From NCBI GenBank assembly GCA_019637685.1, contig JAHBVF010000032.1, positions 16,130-80,129 of the forward strand: a stretch of DNA of 64,000 nt. The letters run 5' to 3'. The notes beneath the pieces were generated by a model. That model saw only the letters and a list, made by a program, of their open reading frames with translations. It did no database searches and was not told the origin of the DNA. Below, one piece after another: positions 15,759 to 25,580 of this stretch. The stretch's first letter is position 1, and each line of letters starts with the position of its first letter. The position numbers and the translations under genes were made by a program. Source of the stretch: Caldilineaceae bacterium (lineage in GTDB: Bacteria > Chloroflexota > Anaerolineae > Caldilineales > Caldilineaceae).

Positions 15759-17870
15759 ATGACCTTTTCCACCCAGCCAAAATCTGTGGATGCCAACGGA
15801 GACAACTCGATTTCTCTGGCCCGGGCTTGTGTGCCAGGATTGCTGCTGCTTGGGATCGAACTGGCGGGATTGCTTATGGCTGCCCGTCTGGTCGATCTGG
15901 AGATCACTCCCTTTTCCGCGGGGGTTGCCCTGCTCATTGCCGGCAGCGGACTGGTGATGCCGGTGCTGCGGCCAGGCGCGGACACCCGTTTGGCCGCCAT
16001 TCTGGCCGTTCTGTTGGCCGGGCTTTTGGTGGTCCCCTTCGACCTCTCTTCGGTTAATCTGTCCACGTCTGGCCCATTGCTCCACTACTTGACCCTTCAC
16101 ACACTGTTGCGCTACCTCAACGGCACATTGGCCATTCCCGTGGCTCTCCATCTCGTGTCCGGATTTCCCCAACGCAGCCCCGCGGCCATGAAAGCGGCCA
16201 CGTCGAACCGCCAGTTGCTGATCTTTTATCTCATCTCTTCCTTGCTTACCATTGGGGTGCTGGTCGTCCCCCAGGGCGGCTTACGGGTTGCCATTGGCAT
16301 TCCAATGATAGGCTGGATGATCTTCCTGCTCGCCCTGGCCCACATCCAATTGATCCGTGTGAGCCGGGAGCCAGACCCGGCCTGGCTGCGTTCGGCCCAC
16401 CAGGCCCGCCTGCTGCTGCTGGGTTTTCTGTTGGCCGAGGCTCCCCTGCTGCTGCGCCTGCTTCTGTCGGGCTTAGGCTGGCCCCAGGCAATCCCCTATA
16501 ACACGGCCCTTCTCTTTCAGGTCTTTGTGCCCTTGACAGTGGCCTATGCCATCCGCCAGCACGATCTGTTCGAGATCGATGCCACTGTGCGGCGCGCCCT
16601 GGCCTACACGATTGTCTCTGCTGTGCTGCTCGGCATCTATTTTGGCTTCACATACTTTCTCAGCCAATTGCTGTCGGAGCTGCTGCCCCAATTCCAGGCC
16701 GCGGCCATTTTGCTGGGGCTGGTGGCCGCGGCCCTGGCCTTCCGTCCCCTCTACACCCGGCTCGTCCGTTTTGTCGACAAACTTTTTTATCCCGAACGCC
16801 TGGCTTTTGCCCAGGTGATAGCCGATGTGCGCGCCCGTCTGCAACAGGTTGCCACCCGCCGCCAGATTGTCACGCTGCTGGAAGATGATCTGCCTGCTGG
16901 TCTGAACAGCCTGTGGGGCACGCTCGTCTTTGCCCCGGCCCACGATCTGCCCGGCCGGCGGGAGACGCCCCCGGCCTGGAATGGACGGATGATTGTGGGA
17001 GAGCGGATGCTGGGACGGTATTGGCTCGGCCCCCGACGCAGCGGTCTGGCCTATGGCCCGGAGGAGCAGGCCCAGCTTGCTGCCGTGATTTCCCAGGCGG
17101 GTCTGGCCCTGGCCTATGCCGAAGCGCTGGAGGATCTCAACGAACTCAACCGCAATCTGGAGCGGGAGGTACGGGTGCAGACCGCCCAGGTGCTCGATCA
17201 GCAGCGCGCCCTGGCCGTGACCGAGGAACGGCAACGGCTGGCCCGGGACCTGCACGATTCCGTCACCCAGACCCTCTTCAGCATCAGTCTGGGCAGCCGG
17301 GCACTGAGCAAACTGGCCCCGCGAGACCCCCAGGCCACAGCCCAGGGATTGGTCGAGCAGGAAGCCGCCGCGCAGCAGGCCCTGGCCGAAATGCGTGCAC
17401 TTTTGGCCCAGTTGCGTTCGCCCCTGTTGGCCGAGGGCGATCTGACCCAGGCGCTACGCGCCCATTGCGCCCAACTGGCCGGTTTGGGGTTGACTGTGCG
17501 CCTGGAAATATCCCCGGAAATGTCCCTGGAAACATCGGGTGGGTTGCCCGTGTCGGGTGCGGTCAGCAGCGAACTGCTCAATATCGCGCGCGAGGCCCTG
17601 CACAACACACTGAAGCACGCGGGCGTCTCCACTGCCACCTGCCGTCTGGCCAGGGAAGCGGACGACATTGTGCTGACGGTGCAGGATGCGGGCGGCGGGT
17701 TTGCGACGGTTGCCGGGGCTTCCCGACCGGGCCACGGATTGGGCCTGCACTCTATGGCCGAGCGGGCCGAGAAGATCGGGGGAACTTTGACTATCGACGC
17801 TCTCCCCGGTCAAGGAACGACAGTCACTGTGCGGGTCTCGCAGGCCAACGCCAGTCTTGCCGGGCAGTAA
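15759..17870 (+). CDS. Membrane sensor histidine kinase, NarL/LiaS type (HisKA_3)
   Basis: A 703-residue protein. Residues 20-335 contain about ten hydrophobic helices (7TM-like sensing region). A linker and GAF-like region (to about 450) is followed by a coiled coil (EDLNELNRNLEREVRVQTAQVLDQQRALAVTEERQR). The HisKA_3 phosphoacceptor is His499 in ARDLHDSVTQ. The ATPase domain shows the N box (REALHNTLKHA), G1 (DAGGGF) and G2 (GLGLHSMAERA). Kinases of this type pass phosphate to LuxR/NarL-type response regulators. No response regulator gene is present nearby, so this is an orphan within the window. The next gene cluster is a peptide ABC importer on the same strand with its own promoter. Confidence 0.85.
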   Translation: MTFSTQPKSVDANGDNSISLARACVPGLLLLGIELAGLLMAARLVDLEITPFSAGVALLIAGSGLVMPVLRPGADTRLAAILAVLLAGLLVVPFDLSSVNLSTSGPLLHYLTLHTLLRYLNGTLAIPVALHLVSGFPQRSPAAMKAATSNRQLLIFYLISSLLTIGVLVVPQGGLRVAIGIPMIGWMIFLLALAHIQLIRVSREPDPAWLRSAHQARLLLLGFLLAEAPLLLRLLLSGLGWPQAIPYNTALLFQVFVPLTVAYAIRQHDLFEIDATVRRALAYTIVSAVLLGIYFGFTYFLSQLLSELLPQFQAAAILLGLVAAALAFRPLYTRLVRFVDKLFYPERLAFAQVIADVRARLQQVATRRQIVTLLEDDLPAGLNSLWGTLVFAPAHDLPGRRETPPAWNGRMIVGERMLGRYWLGPRRSGLAYGPEEQAQLAAVISQAGLALAYAEALEDLNELNRNLEREVRVQTAQVLDQQRALAVTEERQRLARDLHDSVTQTLFSISLGSRALSKLAPRDPQATAQGLVEQEAAAQQALAEMRALLAQLRSPLLAEGDLTQALRAHCAQLAGLGLTVRLEISPEMSLETSGGLPVSGAVSSELLNIAREALHNTLKHAGVSTATCRLAREADDIVLTVQDAGGGFATVAGASRPGHGLGLHSMAERAEKIGGTLTIDALPGQGTTVTVRVSQANASLAGQ

Positions 17871-17974
17871 ATACAGGCGGGATCCGCGCCTGTGGACGAC
17901 GCGCCAAACCACACTTTTCCAAGGACTGCACGGGTCCGGTAATCGCACGTCCAGGTTTTGTCCGAACTTTTCTT

Positions 17975-18002
17975 TTGATAGTAGCCCCGGTTAAGGTATA
18001 AT
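17975..18002 (+). promoter_or_regulatory. Promoter of the peptide ABC transporter operon
   Basis: TTGATA, a 16-bp spacer and a consensus TATAAT lie 243 bp before the start of the substrate-binding protein gene. The intergenic region 17871-18245 otherwise shows a long leader with no ORF, ending in AAAGGAG 9 nt before the ATG. Confidence 0.65.
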
Positions 18003-18245
18003 AGTTACTTCTGCGTCACAAACAGAGCGAATCGGGAACAAATAATGTAGAGATGGTTTGGTGTTCGAGCCATTTCAAAATTGTTTTGTTCAGGGGTTTC
18101 GCCGGCGCAAGCGCTATTTCCGCATCTTCCCGTTTCCCCCTCGTTGCTGCCTACACTTCCACTCGCTACTCTGTGCAAAAACACTGAGCGGTAAATGACT
18201 GCGCATTTCTTTGCGCGTCAAAATCAGTAAAGGAGAAGTAACCTT

Positions 18246-19946
18246 ATGGCGAATTCAGAAAGAATTCACCCACTTGTATTGCAAGCCCAGGATAAGCTCG
18301 CGGCGGGTCGCATTGACCGCCGGGAATTCCTGCGCTATGCCACACTGCTTGGCACATCCCTGACCGCGGCCACTGTGTTGGCCGCCTGTGGTCAGCCCGC
18401 GGCTGCGCCCGCTGCCGGAGACGCGCCTGCTGCTGCCGACGCGCCTGCCGCCGCCGATGCCCCCACTGCTGCACCCACGGGCGGCATTCAGCGCGGTGGA
18501 ACCCTGCGCCGGGCCATGACCCTGCCGCTGATCGACCACCCGGCCCGTTTTTCCTGGACCCAACAGGCCAATGTGGCCCGGCAGATCGGCGAATATCTGA
18601 CCCTTACCGGCCCGGATAACATCACCCGCCCCTATCTGCTGGAAAGCTGGGACGCCAGCGACGACGTGAAGACCTGGACGCTGCATCTGCGCCAGGGCAT
18701 CAAGTTCAACAACGGCGACGAACTCACCGCGGACGATGTGATGTTCTCCTTTGGCCAGTGGCTGGATGAGAGCGTCGGTTCGTCTATGCTCGGTCTGCTC
18801 TCCTATTTGGGCGGCATTGACAATGTGGAAAAGGTGGACGACTACACCATCCGCCTCAATCTGGAGAATGCCAACATCGGCGTGCCGGAGCATCTCTTCC
18901 ACTATCCGGCGATTATTCTCCACCGGGATTTTGAGGGCGATTACATCAAACAGCCCATCGGCACCGGCGCGTTCACGCTGGAAGAATACGCCGAAGGCGA
19001 GCGGGCAGTGCTCAAGGCCCGTCCCGACTACTGGCAGATGGGCGAAGACAGCAGCCCATTGCCCTATTTGGACGAGATTATCTACGTGGCGCTGGACAAA
19101 GACGCGTCCGTGGCCGCGCTGCAATCCGGCCAGGTGGACAGTATGTACCAGCCCCGCCCGGTGGACTGGCAGGCCCTGAGCGCCTTTCCTGATGTAACGG
19201 TGAAGGCAGCCAGCACAGCCCAGTGTTTCCTCATTCGTATGCGCGTGGACCTGGAGCCGTGGGACGACAACCGCGTGCGCACGGCCATGAAAATGTGCCA
19301 GGATCGGGAGAAGATTCTCCAGCTTTCCTACTACGGCGAGGGCGACCTCTCCATCGATGCCCACGTGGCCCCGGTTCATCCGGCCTATGCGGAGAAGCCC
19401 ATCCCCGCCTACGATCCCGAAGGCGCAATGGCCCTGCTGGAAGAATACGCGGCAGAGAAGGGCTTGGAACTGCCCCTGAAGGTGACACTGGCGACGAAGA
19501 ACGACGAATCCGAGCCAGAGATTGCCGCTGCCCTGAAAGAATTGGCCCTGCCTGGCGGCTTCGACATCGACCTGGACATCACCGAACCCAATGGCTATTG
19601 GGATCGCTGGACCGAAGTGGACCTGGGCATCACATCCTGGACCCATCGGGCGCTGGACACAATGGTGTTGCCCCTGGCCTATACCGAAGAGGCCATCGGC
19701 AATTGGAACGAGACTCGCTGGGTTGACGAGGAGTTCACTACGCTGGTGCGCCAGGCTGAAGCCACACTGGATGTGGAAGCCCGCCGGGAGCTGATGTCCC
19801 AGATTGAGGACATTATGCAGGAGCGGGGTTCCATCGGCAACAGCTATTGGAAGCGGGTCTGGAACATCACCAGCAACGCCTTCCACGGCATCGAAGCCCA
19901 TCCCACCGATTTCGACCTGCTCTATGAGGTGTGGAAAGAGGCATAA
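18246..19946 (+). CDS. ABC transporter substrate-binding lipoprotein, peptide/nickel family (SBP_bac_5)
   Basis: A 566-residue protein with an AAGGAG ribosome site. The N-terminus has a Tat-like motif, DRREFLRYATLLG, a hydrophobic stretch and a lipobox (VLAAC, Cys about 49), followed by an Ala/Pro-rich linker (APAAADAPAAADAP). The mature part has family 5 binding-protein landmarks: WTLHLRQGIKFNNGDELTADDVMFSF, PIGTGAFTLEEY, and the late ALDTMVLPLAY region. It captures oligopeptides or similar ligands outside the membrane and delivers them to the permeases encoded next. The Tat-type export with lipidation is common for Chloroflexota binding proteins. The exact ligand cannot be inferred. Confidence 0.9.
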   Translation: MANSERIHPLVLQAQDKLAAGRIDRREFLRYATLLGTSLTAATVLAACGQPAAAPAAGDAPAAADAPAAADAPTAAPTGGIQRGGTLRRAMTLPLIDHPARFSWTQQANVARQIGEYLTLTGPDNITRPYLLESWDASDDVKTWTLHLRQGIKFNNGDELTADDVMFSFGQWLDESVGSSMLGLLSYLGGIDNVEKVDDYTIRLNLENANIGVPEHLFHYPAIILHRDFEGDYIKQPIGTGAFTLEEYAEGERAVLKARPDYWQMGEDSSPLPYLDEIIYVALDKDASVAALQSGQVDSMYQPRPVDWQALSAFPDVTVKAASTAQCFLIRMRVDLEPWDDNRVRTAMKMCQDREKILQLSYYGEGDLSIDAHVAPVHPAYAEKPIPAYDPEGAMALLEEYAAEKGLELPLKVTLATKNDESEPEIAAALKELALPGGFDIDLDITEPNGYWDRWTEVDLGITSWTHRALDTMVLPLAYTEEAIGNWNETRWVDEEFTTLVRQAEATLDVEARRELMSQIEDIMQERGSIGNSYWKRVWNITSNAFHGIEAHPTDFDLLYEVWKEA

Positions 19947-19955
19947 CCCCTTTTG

Positions 19956-19995
19956 CCAATGGTACGGGCACGATGTATCGTGCCCGTACCATTGG
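19956..19995 (+). repeat. Perfect 19-bp inverted repeat between binding protein and permease genes
   Basis: Arms CCAATGGTACGGGCACGAT and its exact complement are separated by only GT. There is no T tract. It starts 9 bp after the stop codon of the binding-protein gene, so it may stabilise the mRNA 3' end or attenuate expression of the downstream permeases, letting the binding protein exceed the membrane subunits. Confidence 0.85.
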
Positions 19996-20084
19996 AGCGT
20001 CCGTACACTGGAGAAATTTCTCCGTTCTCACACCCACCCACCCTCATTCGCCGACCCACAGACCCCGTCCACACGGAGCCGCTC

Positions 20085-21386
20085 ATGGCAAAATTTTTGC
20101 TACGCAGTCTGATTTCGACCTTTGTTACGATTTTGCTTGTGTCCATCGCGCTCTTCTTTCTGTTGGAGGTGGGCAGTGGAGACATTTCCGTTAAAATCCT
20201 GGGCGTCTTTTCCACAGAAGAACAGCGGGCCTCCTATCGCGCCCAATTGGGATTGGACGCGCCCAGTTGGCAGCGCTATACAGATTGGCTGATCGGCAAT
20301 GACTGGCGTGCTGCCGGCTACACTGGCTTTCCCCTCGTCACGCAGGACAATTTGCAGACCGGCGAAGCGGAGTGGTGGGCGGATGTGAACGGCACGCTGA
20401 CCCGTTGGACGATGGAGGAAGGCGAGCTTCTTGTGCTCAGCCGCCAGCCCGACGGCAGCAGCGATCAGCAGCCCGCGGCCGCGGATGTCTGGCAGATGGG
20501 TGAAAATGGCGAGGAATTCTTCTGGGGTGTGGACACAAAGGGCAATGCCGTCAAATGGGTGCGGGGCGCGGGCGAGGCTGTGTGGGTGCTGACCAAAGCC
20601 GGTCTGCGCCAGGAGGGCGACGGCCCCCGCCAGTACATTCCCCTGCGCAAGGGACTGGTGCGGGGCGATCCGGGCAAATCCCTGCAAACCGCCCGCCCGG
20701 TGGCTGTGACACTATTCCCCCGGGTGCGCAATACACTGATTCTGGCCGGGGTGGCCTTTCTGGTGGTAATGCCTCTGGCCCTGCTGCTGGGAATTATCGC
20801 GGGCATCAACGAAGGCAAATGGATCGACCGCCTTATCTCCATCACCAGCCTGGGCGCGACAGCCACACCGGAATTTGTGACAGGCGTCTTTCTGATCCTC
20901 GTCTTTGGCATCTGGCTGAAATGGCTGCCCGCGGTATCGGTCTTTTTGAGTTCCGACGCTATCTTCCAGGACCCAAAACTAATCGCTTTGCCTGTCCTCA
21001 CGCTTACGGCAGTTGAGCTGGGCTACGTGGCGCGTATGACCCGTGCGTCGATGGTGGAGGTGATGGACTCGGCCTACATCCGCACCGCGATTATCAAAGG
21101 GATGCCCTACAGCCGGGTGGTTCTGCGCCACGCGGTGCGCAACGCGCTGATGGCCCCCATCACAATTATTATGCTGCATGTGAACTGGCTGATCGGTGGG
21201 GTTGTCGTCGTCGAAGTGCTCTTCGGCTTTCCGGGCCTGGGCAAATACATCTACGACGCGGCCATCTTTGGCGATTTCAACGCGGTGGAAGCCGCGGCGA
21301 TGCTGACCGTCACGATTGCCATCGCCACCCGGCTCGTCGGCGACTTGGCCTATACTTTTCTGAACCCGCGCATTCGCTATGCGTGA
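20085..21386 (+). CDS. ABC transporter permease, DppB-type, with enlarged extracytoplasmic loop
   Basis: A 433-residue inner-membrane protein; ATG at 20085 follows GGAG, whereas the longer frame from 19953 would cross the inverted repeat. TM1 is LISTFVTILLVSIALFFLL. Between TM1 and TM2 (NTLILAGVAFLVVMPLALLLGI) lies an outside segment of about 195 residues, longer than in typical DppB proteins, including Trp-rich stretches such as EWWADVNGTLTRW and DVWQMGENGEEFFWGVD. The core BPD_transp_1 domain follows, with the EAA-type loop VMDSAYIRTAIIKGMPYSRVVLRHAVRNAL and the C-terminal VVVVEVLFGFPGLGKYIYDA. It pairs with the DppC-type permease to form the channel. The enlarged loop may contact the binding protein. 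Confidence 0.88.
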   Translation: MAKFLLRSLISTFVTILLVSIALFFLLEVGSGDISVKILGVFSTEEQRASYRAQLGLDAPSWQRYTDWLIGNDWRAAGYTGFPLVTQDNLQTGEAEWWADVNGTLTRWTMEEGELLVLSRQPDGSSDQQPAAADVWQMGENGEEFFWGVDTKGNAVKWVRGAGEAVWVLTKAGLRQEGDGPRQYIPLRKGLVRGDPGKSLQTARPVAVTLFPRVRNTLILAGVAFLVVMPLALLLGIIAGINEGKWIDRLISITSLGATATPEFVTGVFLILVFGIWLKWLPAVSVFLSSDAIFQDPKLIALPVLTLTAVELGYVARMTRASMVEVMDSAYIRTAIIKGMPYSRVVLRHAVRNALMAPITIIMLHVNWLIGGVVVVEVLFGFPGLGKYIYDAAIFGDFNAVEAAAMLTVTIAIATRLVGDLAYTFLNPRIRYA

Positions 21387-21390
21387 CAAT

Positions 21391-21455
21391 CCGTAGTGCG
21401 TGGTATGTGAACTGGCACTGATGCTGGTTCACGTACTACGCATTACGCACTACGG
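21391..21455 (+). repeat. Imperfect palindrome of the CCGTAGTGCGT family
   Basis: Left arm CCGTAGTGCGTGGTATGTGA pairs with the right arm, which reads as CCGTAGTGCG...TACGTGAAC on the opposite strand and has a 7-nt insertion. It fills the gap between the two permease genes. A close relative is at 54903-54969. Confidence 0.75.
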
Positions 21456-21463
21456 AGTATTCT

Positions 21464-22393
<930 letters not shown>

Positions 22394-22397
22394 GAGA

Positions 22398-22476
22398 CTG
22401 GGAATTGGAGATTGGGGACTCGGTAGCGTCCGACGCCCCGCTCCCCAGCCCCCGCTCCCCGATTCCTAATCCCCAG
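22398..22476 (+). repeat. Imperfect inverted repeat between permease and ATPase genes
   Basis: Arms of about 20 nt, CTGGGAATTGGAGATTGGGG and the complement of TCCCCGATTCCTAATCCCCA, with several mismatches. The right arm abuts the AGGAGA ribosome site of the ATPase gene, so folding could modulate its translation. Confidence 0.55.
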
Positions 22477-22485
22477 GAGAATTTC

Positions 22486-24663
22486 GTGCCAGCAACTGCT
22501 GAATTGATAACCCCAACCGAAGGTATCCGCCGACCCGATGAAATGCCAGTCCTGCGCGTCGACGATCTTTCCATTGCCTACAAAGTGCGCGGGGGCGAAG
22601 TGGAGGCTGTGCAGGATGTCTCCTTCGAGATTTACCGGGGCGAGAGCTTTGGGGTGGTGGGCGAGTCGGGCTGCGGCAAGAGCACAGTCGCCTGGTCTAT
22701 TGTCAATTTTCTGGGGGCCAATGGCTATGTGAAGCGAGGACGTATCCTCTTTCAGGGCCAGGAACTGGTGGGCAGAGACCCGGAAGAACTGCGTCGGCTG
22801 CGGGGGGATCAGATCGCAATGGTCTATCAGGACCCTATGCAGGCGCTCAACCCGTCCATGCGCCTGGGCGACCAGATGGCCGAAGTGCTGACCGTCCATC
22901 GAGGCATCAGCCGGGCCGAGGCTGACAAGCGTTGTGTGCAGATGCTGGAGCGGGTCTATATGCCCGACCCCAAAAATGTGATGGGGCGCTATCCCCACCA
23001 GATTTCCGGCGGCCAGCAGCAGCGGGTCGTCATCGCTATGGCCCTGCTCAACAATCCGGCCCTGCTCATAATGGACGAGCCGACGACTGCTCTGGACGTG
23101 ACTGTCGAGGCGGCTGTGCTGGACTTAATCGACGAATTGCGCCACGAGTTCGACACGGCCATCCTCTTTATCAGCCACAATCTGGGCGTTGTCGCCCGGG
23201 TCTGCAACCGGGTGGGTGTGATGTACGCAGGCGAGATGGTGGAGCGCGCGCCGGTGGCCGAGGTTTTTGCCCGGCCCAGCCACCCCTACACCCAGGGACT
23301 GATTCGCTGTGTGCCCAAACTGGGCGCGGACAGATCCAGCAGTGTTCTCTATCCTATTCGCGGGCGTGTGCCTGCGCCGGACAAACGGCCCTCTGGCTGT
23401 GGTTTCAATCCCCGCTGCGACTACACAGAAGATCGCTGCCGAACCGAAAAACCCAAACTTCGCCCCTTGTCCCAGGGCCGCCTGACCGATCTCCACTCTG
23501 TGCGCTGCCACTTTGCCGAGGAGATTGATCCCGGCGCGTGGACACCGCCCGAGGATATGGAGATTCCACTTATCGACGGGGCGAACCGGGCGGCGGAACT
23601 GGCTGCCGCCGAGACAATCCTGCGTGTGGACGGGCTGGCAAAGTATTATCCGGTCAGCGGCAATTCGGTCAAGGATATGCTGGGCCTGGGCAAAAAGCGC
23701 CAGGTGAAGGCTGTCAATGGCGTCTCGTTTGAAGTGCCCAGGGGCAGCACACTGGGCATTGTGGGCGAATCGGGCTGCGGCAAATCCACGCTGATCCGCA
23801 CGATTATTGGTCTGGAAGAGACCAGCGGCGGCCAGGCCCAATTTCTGGGCGTGGACATTACCAACGATCTGGCGGATCGCAGCAGCCAGATCATCGAAGA
23901 GTTGCAGATGGTTTTCCAGAACCCCGACTCCACAATGAACCCGTCCTACACTGTCGGTCAGCAAATTGGGCGGCCTCTGCGCCGTTTTGCCAAAGTCAGC
24001 AGCCGGCAGGAGGAGCAGGCCGAGGTCATCCGTCTGCTCAATGCCGTGCGGCTGGACGGCAGCTACTACGACCGCCTGCCCCGGCAACTGAGCGGCGGCG
24101 AGAAGCAGCGGGTGGGCATTGCCCGTGCCCTGGCCTCCCGCCCGGAATTGGTGCTGTGCGACGAGCCGGTCAGCGCGCTGGATGTCTCCGTGCAGGCAGC
24201 GGTGCTCAATCTGCTGATGGAAGTGCAGGCCGAGTACGGCACGACAATGCTCTTTGTGGCCCACGACCTGAGTGTGGTGCGCTTCTTCTCGGACAGCGTA
24301 GCGGTGATGTATCTGGGCCAGGTGATGGAGATCGGCCCGGCAGAGGCCATCTACGCGCCGCCCTACCACCCCTACACCGAAGCCCTGCTCTCGGCTGTGC
24401 CCATTCCCGATCCCAGCGCGAAACAGGCCCACATCCGGCTGGAGGGCAACGTGCCCAGCCCACTCAATCCACCCAGCGGTTGCCCTTTTCACACCCGCTG
24501 TCCCCGCCGTGGACTGCTGCCCGACAACGGGGCCATCTGCGCCCAGGAGGTGCCGCCCTGGCAGGAGGCCGCGGACGGTCACCGCATTTTCTGTCATATC
24601 CCGCTGGAGACGCTGGCGGGGATGGAGCCGGTGATTCAGACTGGGCCAGTGAGTGCCGGTTGA
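22486..24663 (+). CDS. Fused double ATPase of peptide ABC importer (DppD-DppF fusion)
   Basis: A 725-residue protein. I chose the GTG at 22486 because AGGAGA lies 6 nt upstream; the longer frame from 22291 overlaps the permease gene. Two complete ABC modules are present. Module 1 has Walker A GESGCGKST, signature ISGGQQQR and Walker B LLIMDEP, followed by the oligopeptide-type C-terminal segment with Cys residues (SGCGFNPRCDYTEDRC). Module 2 repeats this with GESGCGKST, LSGGEKQR, LVLCDEP and SGCPFHTRCPRR. The architecture is that of GsiA and other single-chain dipeptide transporter ATPases. It powers the importer encoded just upstream. Confidence 0.92.
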   Translation: MPATAELITPTEGIRRPDEMPVLRVDDLSIAYKVRGGEVEAVQDVSFEIYRGESFGVVGESGCGKSTVAWSIVNFLGANGYVKRGRILFQGQELVGRDPEELRRLRGDQIAMVYQDPMQALNPSMRLGDQMAEVLTVHRGISRAEADKRCVQMLERVYMPDPKNVMGRYPHQISGGQQQRVVIAMALLNNPALLIMDEPTTALDVTVEAAVLDLIDELRHEFDTAILFISHNLGVVARVCNRVGVMYAGEMVERAPVAEVFARPSHPYTQGLIRCVPKLGADRSSSVLYPIRGRVPAPDKRPSGCGFNPRCDYTEDRCRTEKPKLRPLSQGRLTDLHSVRCHFAEEIDPGAWTPPEDMEIPLIDGANRAAELAAAETILRVDGLAKYYPVSGNSVKDMLGLGKKRQVKAVNGVSFEVPRGSTLGIVGESGCGKSTLIRTIIGLEETSGGQAQFLGVDITNDLADRSSQIIEELQMVFQNPDSTMNPSYTVGQQIGRPLRRFAKVSSRQEEQAEVIRLLNAVRLDGSYYDRLPRQLSGGEKQRVGIARALASRPELVLCDEPVSALDVSVQAAVLNLLMEVQAEYGTTMLFVAHDLSVVRFFSDSVAVMYLGQVMEIGPAEAIYAPPYHPYTEALLSAVPIPDPSAKQAHIRLEGNVPSPLNPPSGCPFHTRCPRRGLLPDNGAICAQEVPPWQEAADGHRIFCHIPLETLAGMEPVIQTGPVSAG

Positions 24664-24702
24664 GTAGCATCGGAATCCATCGGATTCTGCGTCTTCGAGG
24701 CG

Positions 24703-24763
24703 TATCGAAACCAATGCGAACGGGTGATAAGAAGAATCTTCGTCAACCCGCTTGGTTTCGATA
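24703..24763 (+). repeat. Inverted repeat downstream of the ABC operon
   Basis: TATCGAAACCAA pairs exactly with TTGGTTTCGATA, extended by GCGAACGGGT against ACCCGC with a small bulge. There is no T tract; it lies between the operon end and the CBS-domain gene. Confidence 0.65.
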
Positions 24764-24843
24764 TGGCGGGAAACTGCCCCCGCCTACCCAACCGGCGCTG
24801 GTCTTGATACACTGCAACACCGAAATTATCCAGGAGAATTCCT

Positions 24844-25503
24844 ATGCTCGTCCGTGACTGCATGACCCGCCATCCAATTCTTATTTCGCCCAACCGGCCC
24901 GCGCCCGAGGCCGAACGGCTATTGTCGGAGAACCGCATTCGCCATCTGCCGGTGGTGGGGGATGGCAAGCGATTGGTTGGGCTGATCACCCGTCAGCGCC
25001 TCTCGATGAAGCCGGAAATGCTGGGCAGCCTGAATGTGTGGGAGATTTCCCGCTATCTGGCTGATCTGAAAGTGAAGCAAATAATGATCAAACGCAAGAT
25101 GATCGTCACTGTGGACGAGAACCGCAGCGTGGAACGGGCGGCTTCGCTGATGAGCGAGAACAAAATCGGCTGCCTGCCCATTGTCGACGATGACGATGTG
25201 GTCGTGGGCGTCGTCACCGAAGTGGACATTTCGCGGGTCTTCCAAGAGATGCTCGGCCTGCCCATGGATGGCCTGCGGGTGACGGTGCGGATGCCCAACC
25301 GACCTGGCGAATTTGCCAAACTGGCGCGAGTGATTGCCGACCGGGGCTGGGATGTGATAGGGATCGGCACTTTCCCCTCGCGGCGCAATCCCGGCTTTTA
25401 CGACGCGGTCCTCAAAATCCCCAACGTGACCGAGGAAGAAGTCAGCGCAGAACTGGGCAAAATTGAGGAGCAGGCAGTGGTGGACGTGCGCTTCATCGTT
25501 TGA
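24844..25503 (+). CDS. CBS-CBS-ACT domain protein (AcuB-like)
   Basis: A 219-residue cytoplasmic protein with AGGAGAA upstream of the ATG. Residues 1-60 are the first CBS domain (MLVRDCMTRHPILISPNRPAPEAERLLSENRIRHLPVVGD) and 75-135 the second (KVKQIMIKRKMIVTVDENRSVERAASLMSENKIGCLPIVD). Residues 145-219 are an ACT-like domain (LRVTVRMPNRPGEFAKLARVIADRGWDVIGIGTFPSR). CBS pairs bind adenosyl nucleotides and ACT domains bind small metabolites, so this is probably a regulatory sensor. AcuB-like proteins have been tied to acetoin use, but nothing in the context supports that here. Confidence 0.85.
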   Translation: MLVRDCMTRHPILISPNRPAPEAERLLSENRIRHLPVVGDGKRLVGLITRQRLSMKPEMLGSLNVWEISRYLADLKVKQIMIKRKMIVTVDENRSVERAASLMSENKIGCLPIVDDDDVVVGVVTEVDISRVFQEMLGLPMDGLRVTVRMPNRPGEFAKLARVIADRGWDVIGIGTFPSRRNPGFYDAVLKIPNVTEEEVSAELGKIEEQAVVDVRFIV

Positions 25504-25567
25504 TCTCTTCCTACCCCCATTCCCATTTCTGGCAGGCTTCTTGCTTTCCCCTCTCTTTCCCCTGTGG

Positions 25568-25580
25568 TACAATCGTCAGG
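25568..25580 (+). promoter_or_regulatory. -10 element of a probable leaderless promoter
   Basis: TACAAT (25568-25573), preceded by TGTGG, sits 6 nt before the GTG start of the S41 peptidase, which lacks a ribosome site. Transcription would begin at or near the start codon. A TTGCTT at 25541 is 21 bp away, longer than ideal. Confidence 0.4.

Noticed and set aside
18003..18245. Possible riboswitch or tRNA in the leader of the ABC operon
   Set aside because: The TGTTCGAGCC stretch is only loosely like a T-arm, and no cloverleaf or known aptamer pattern could be built around it.
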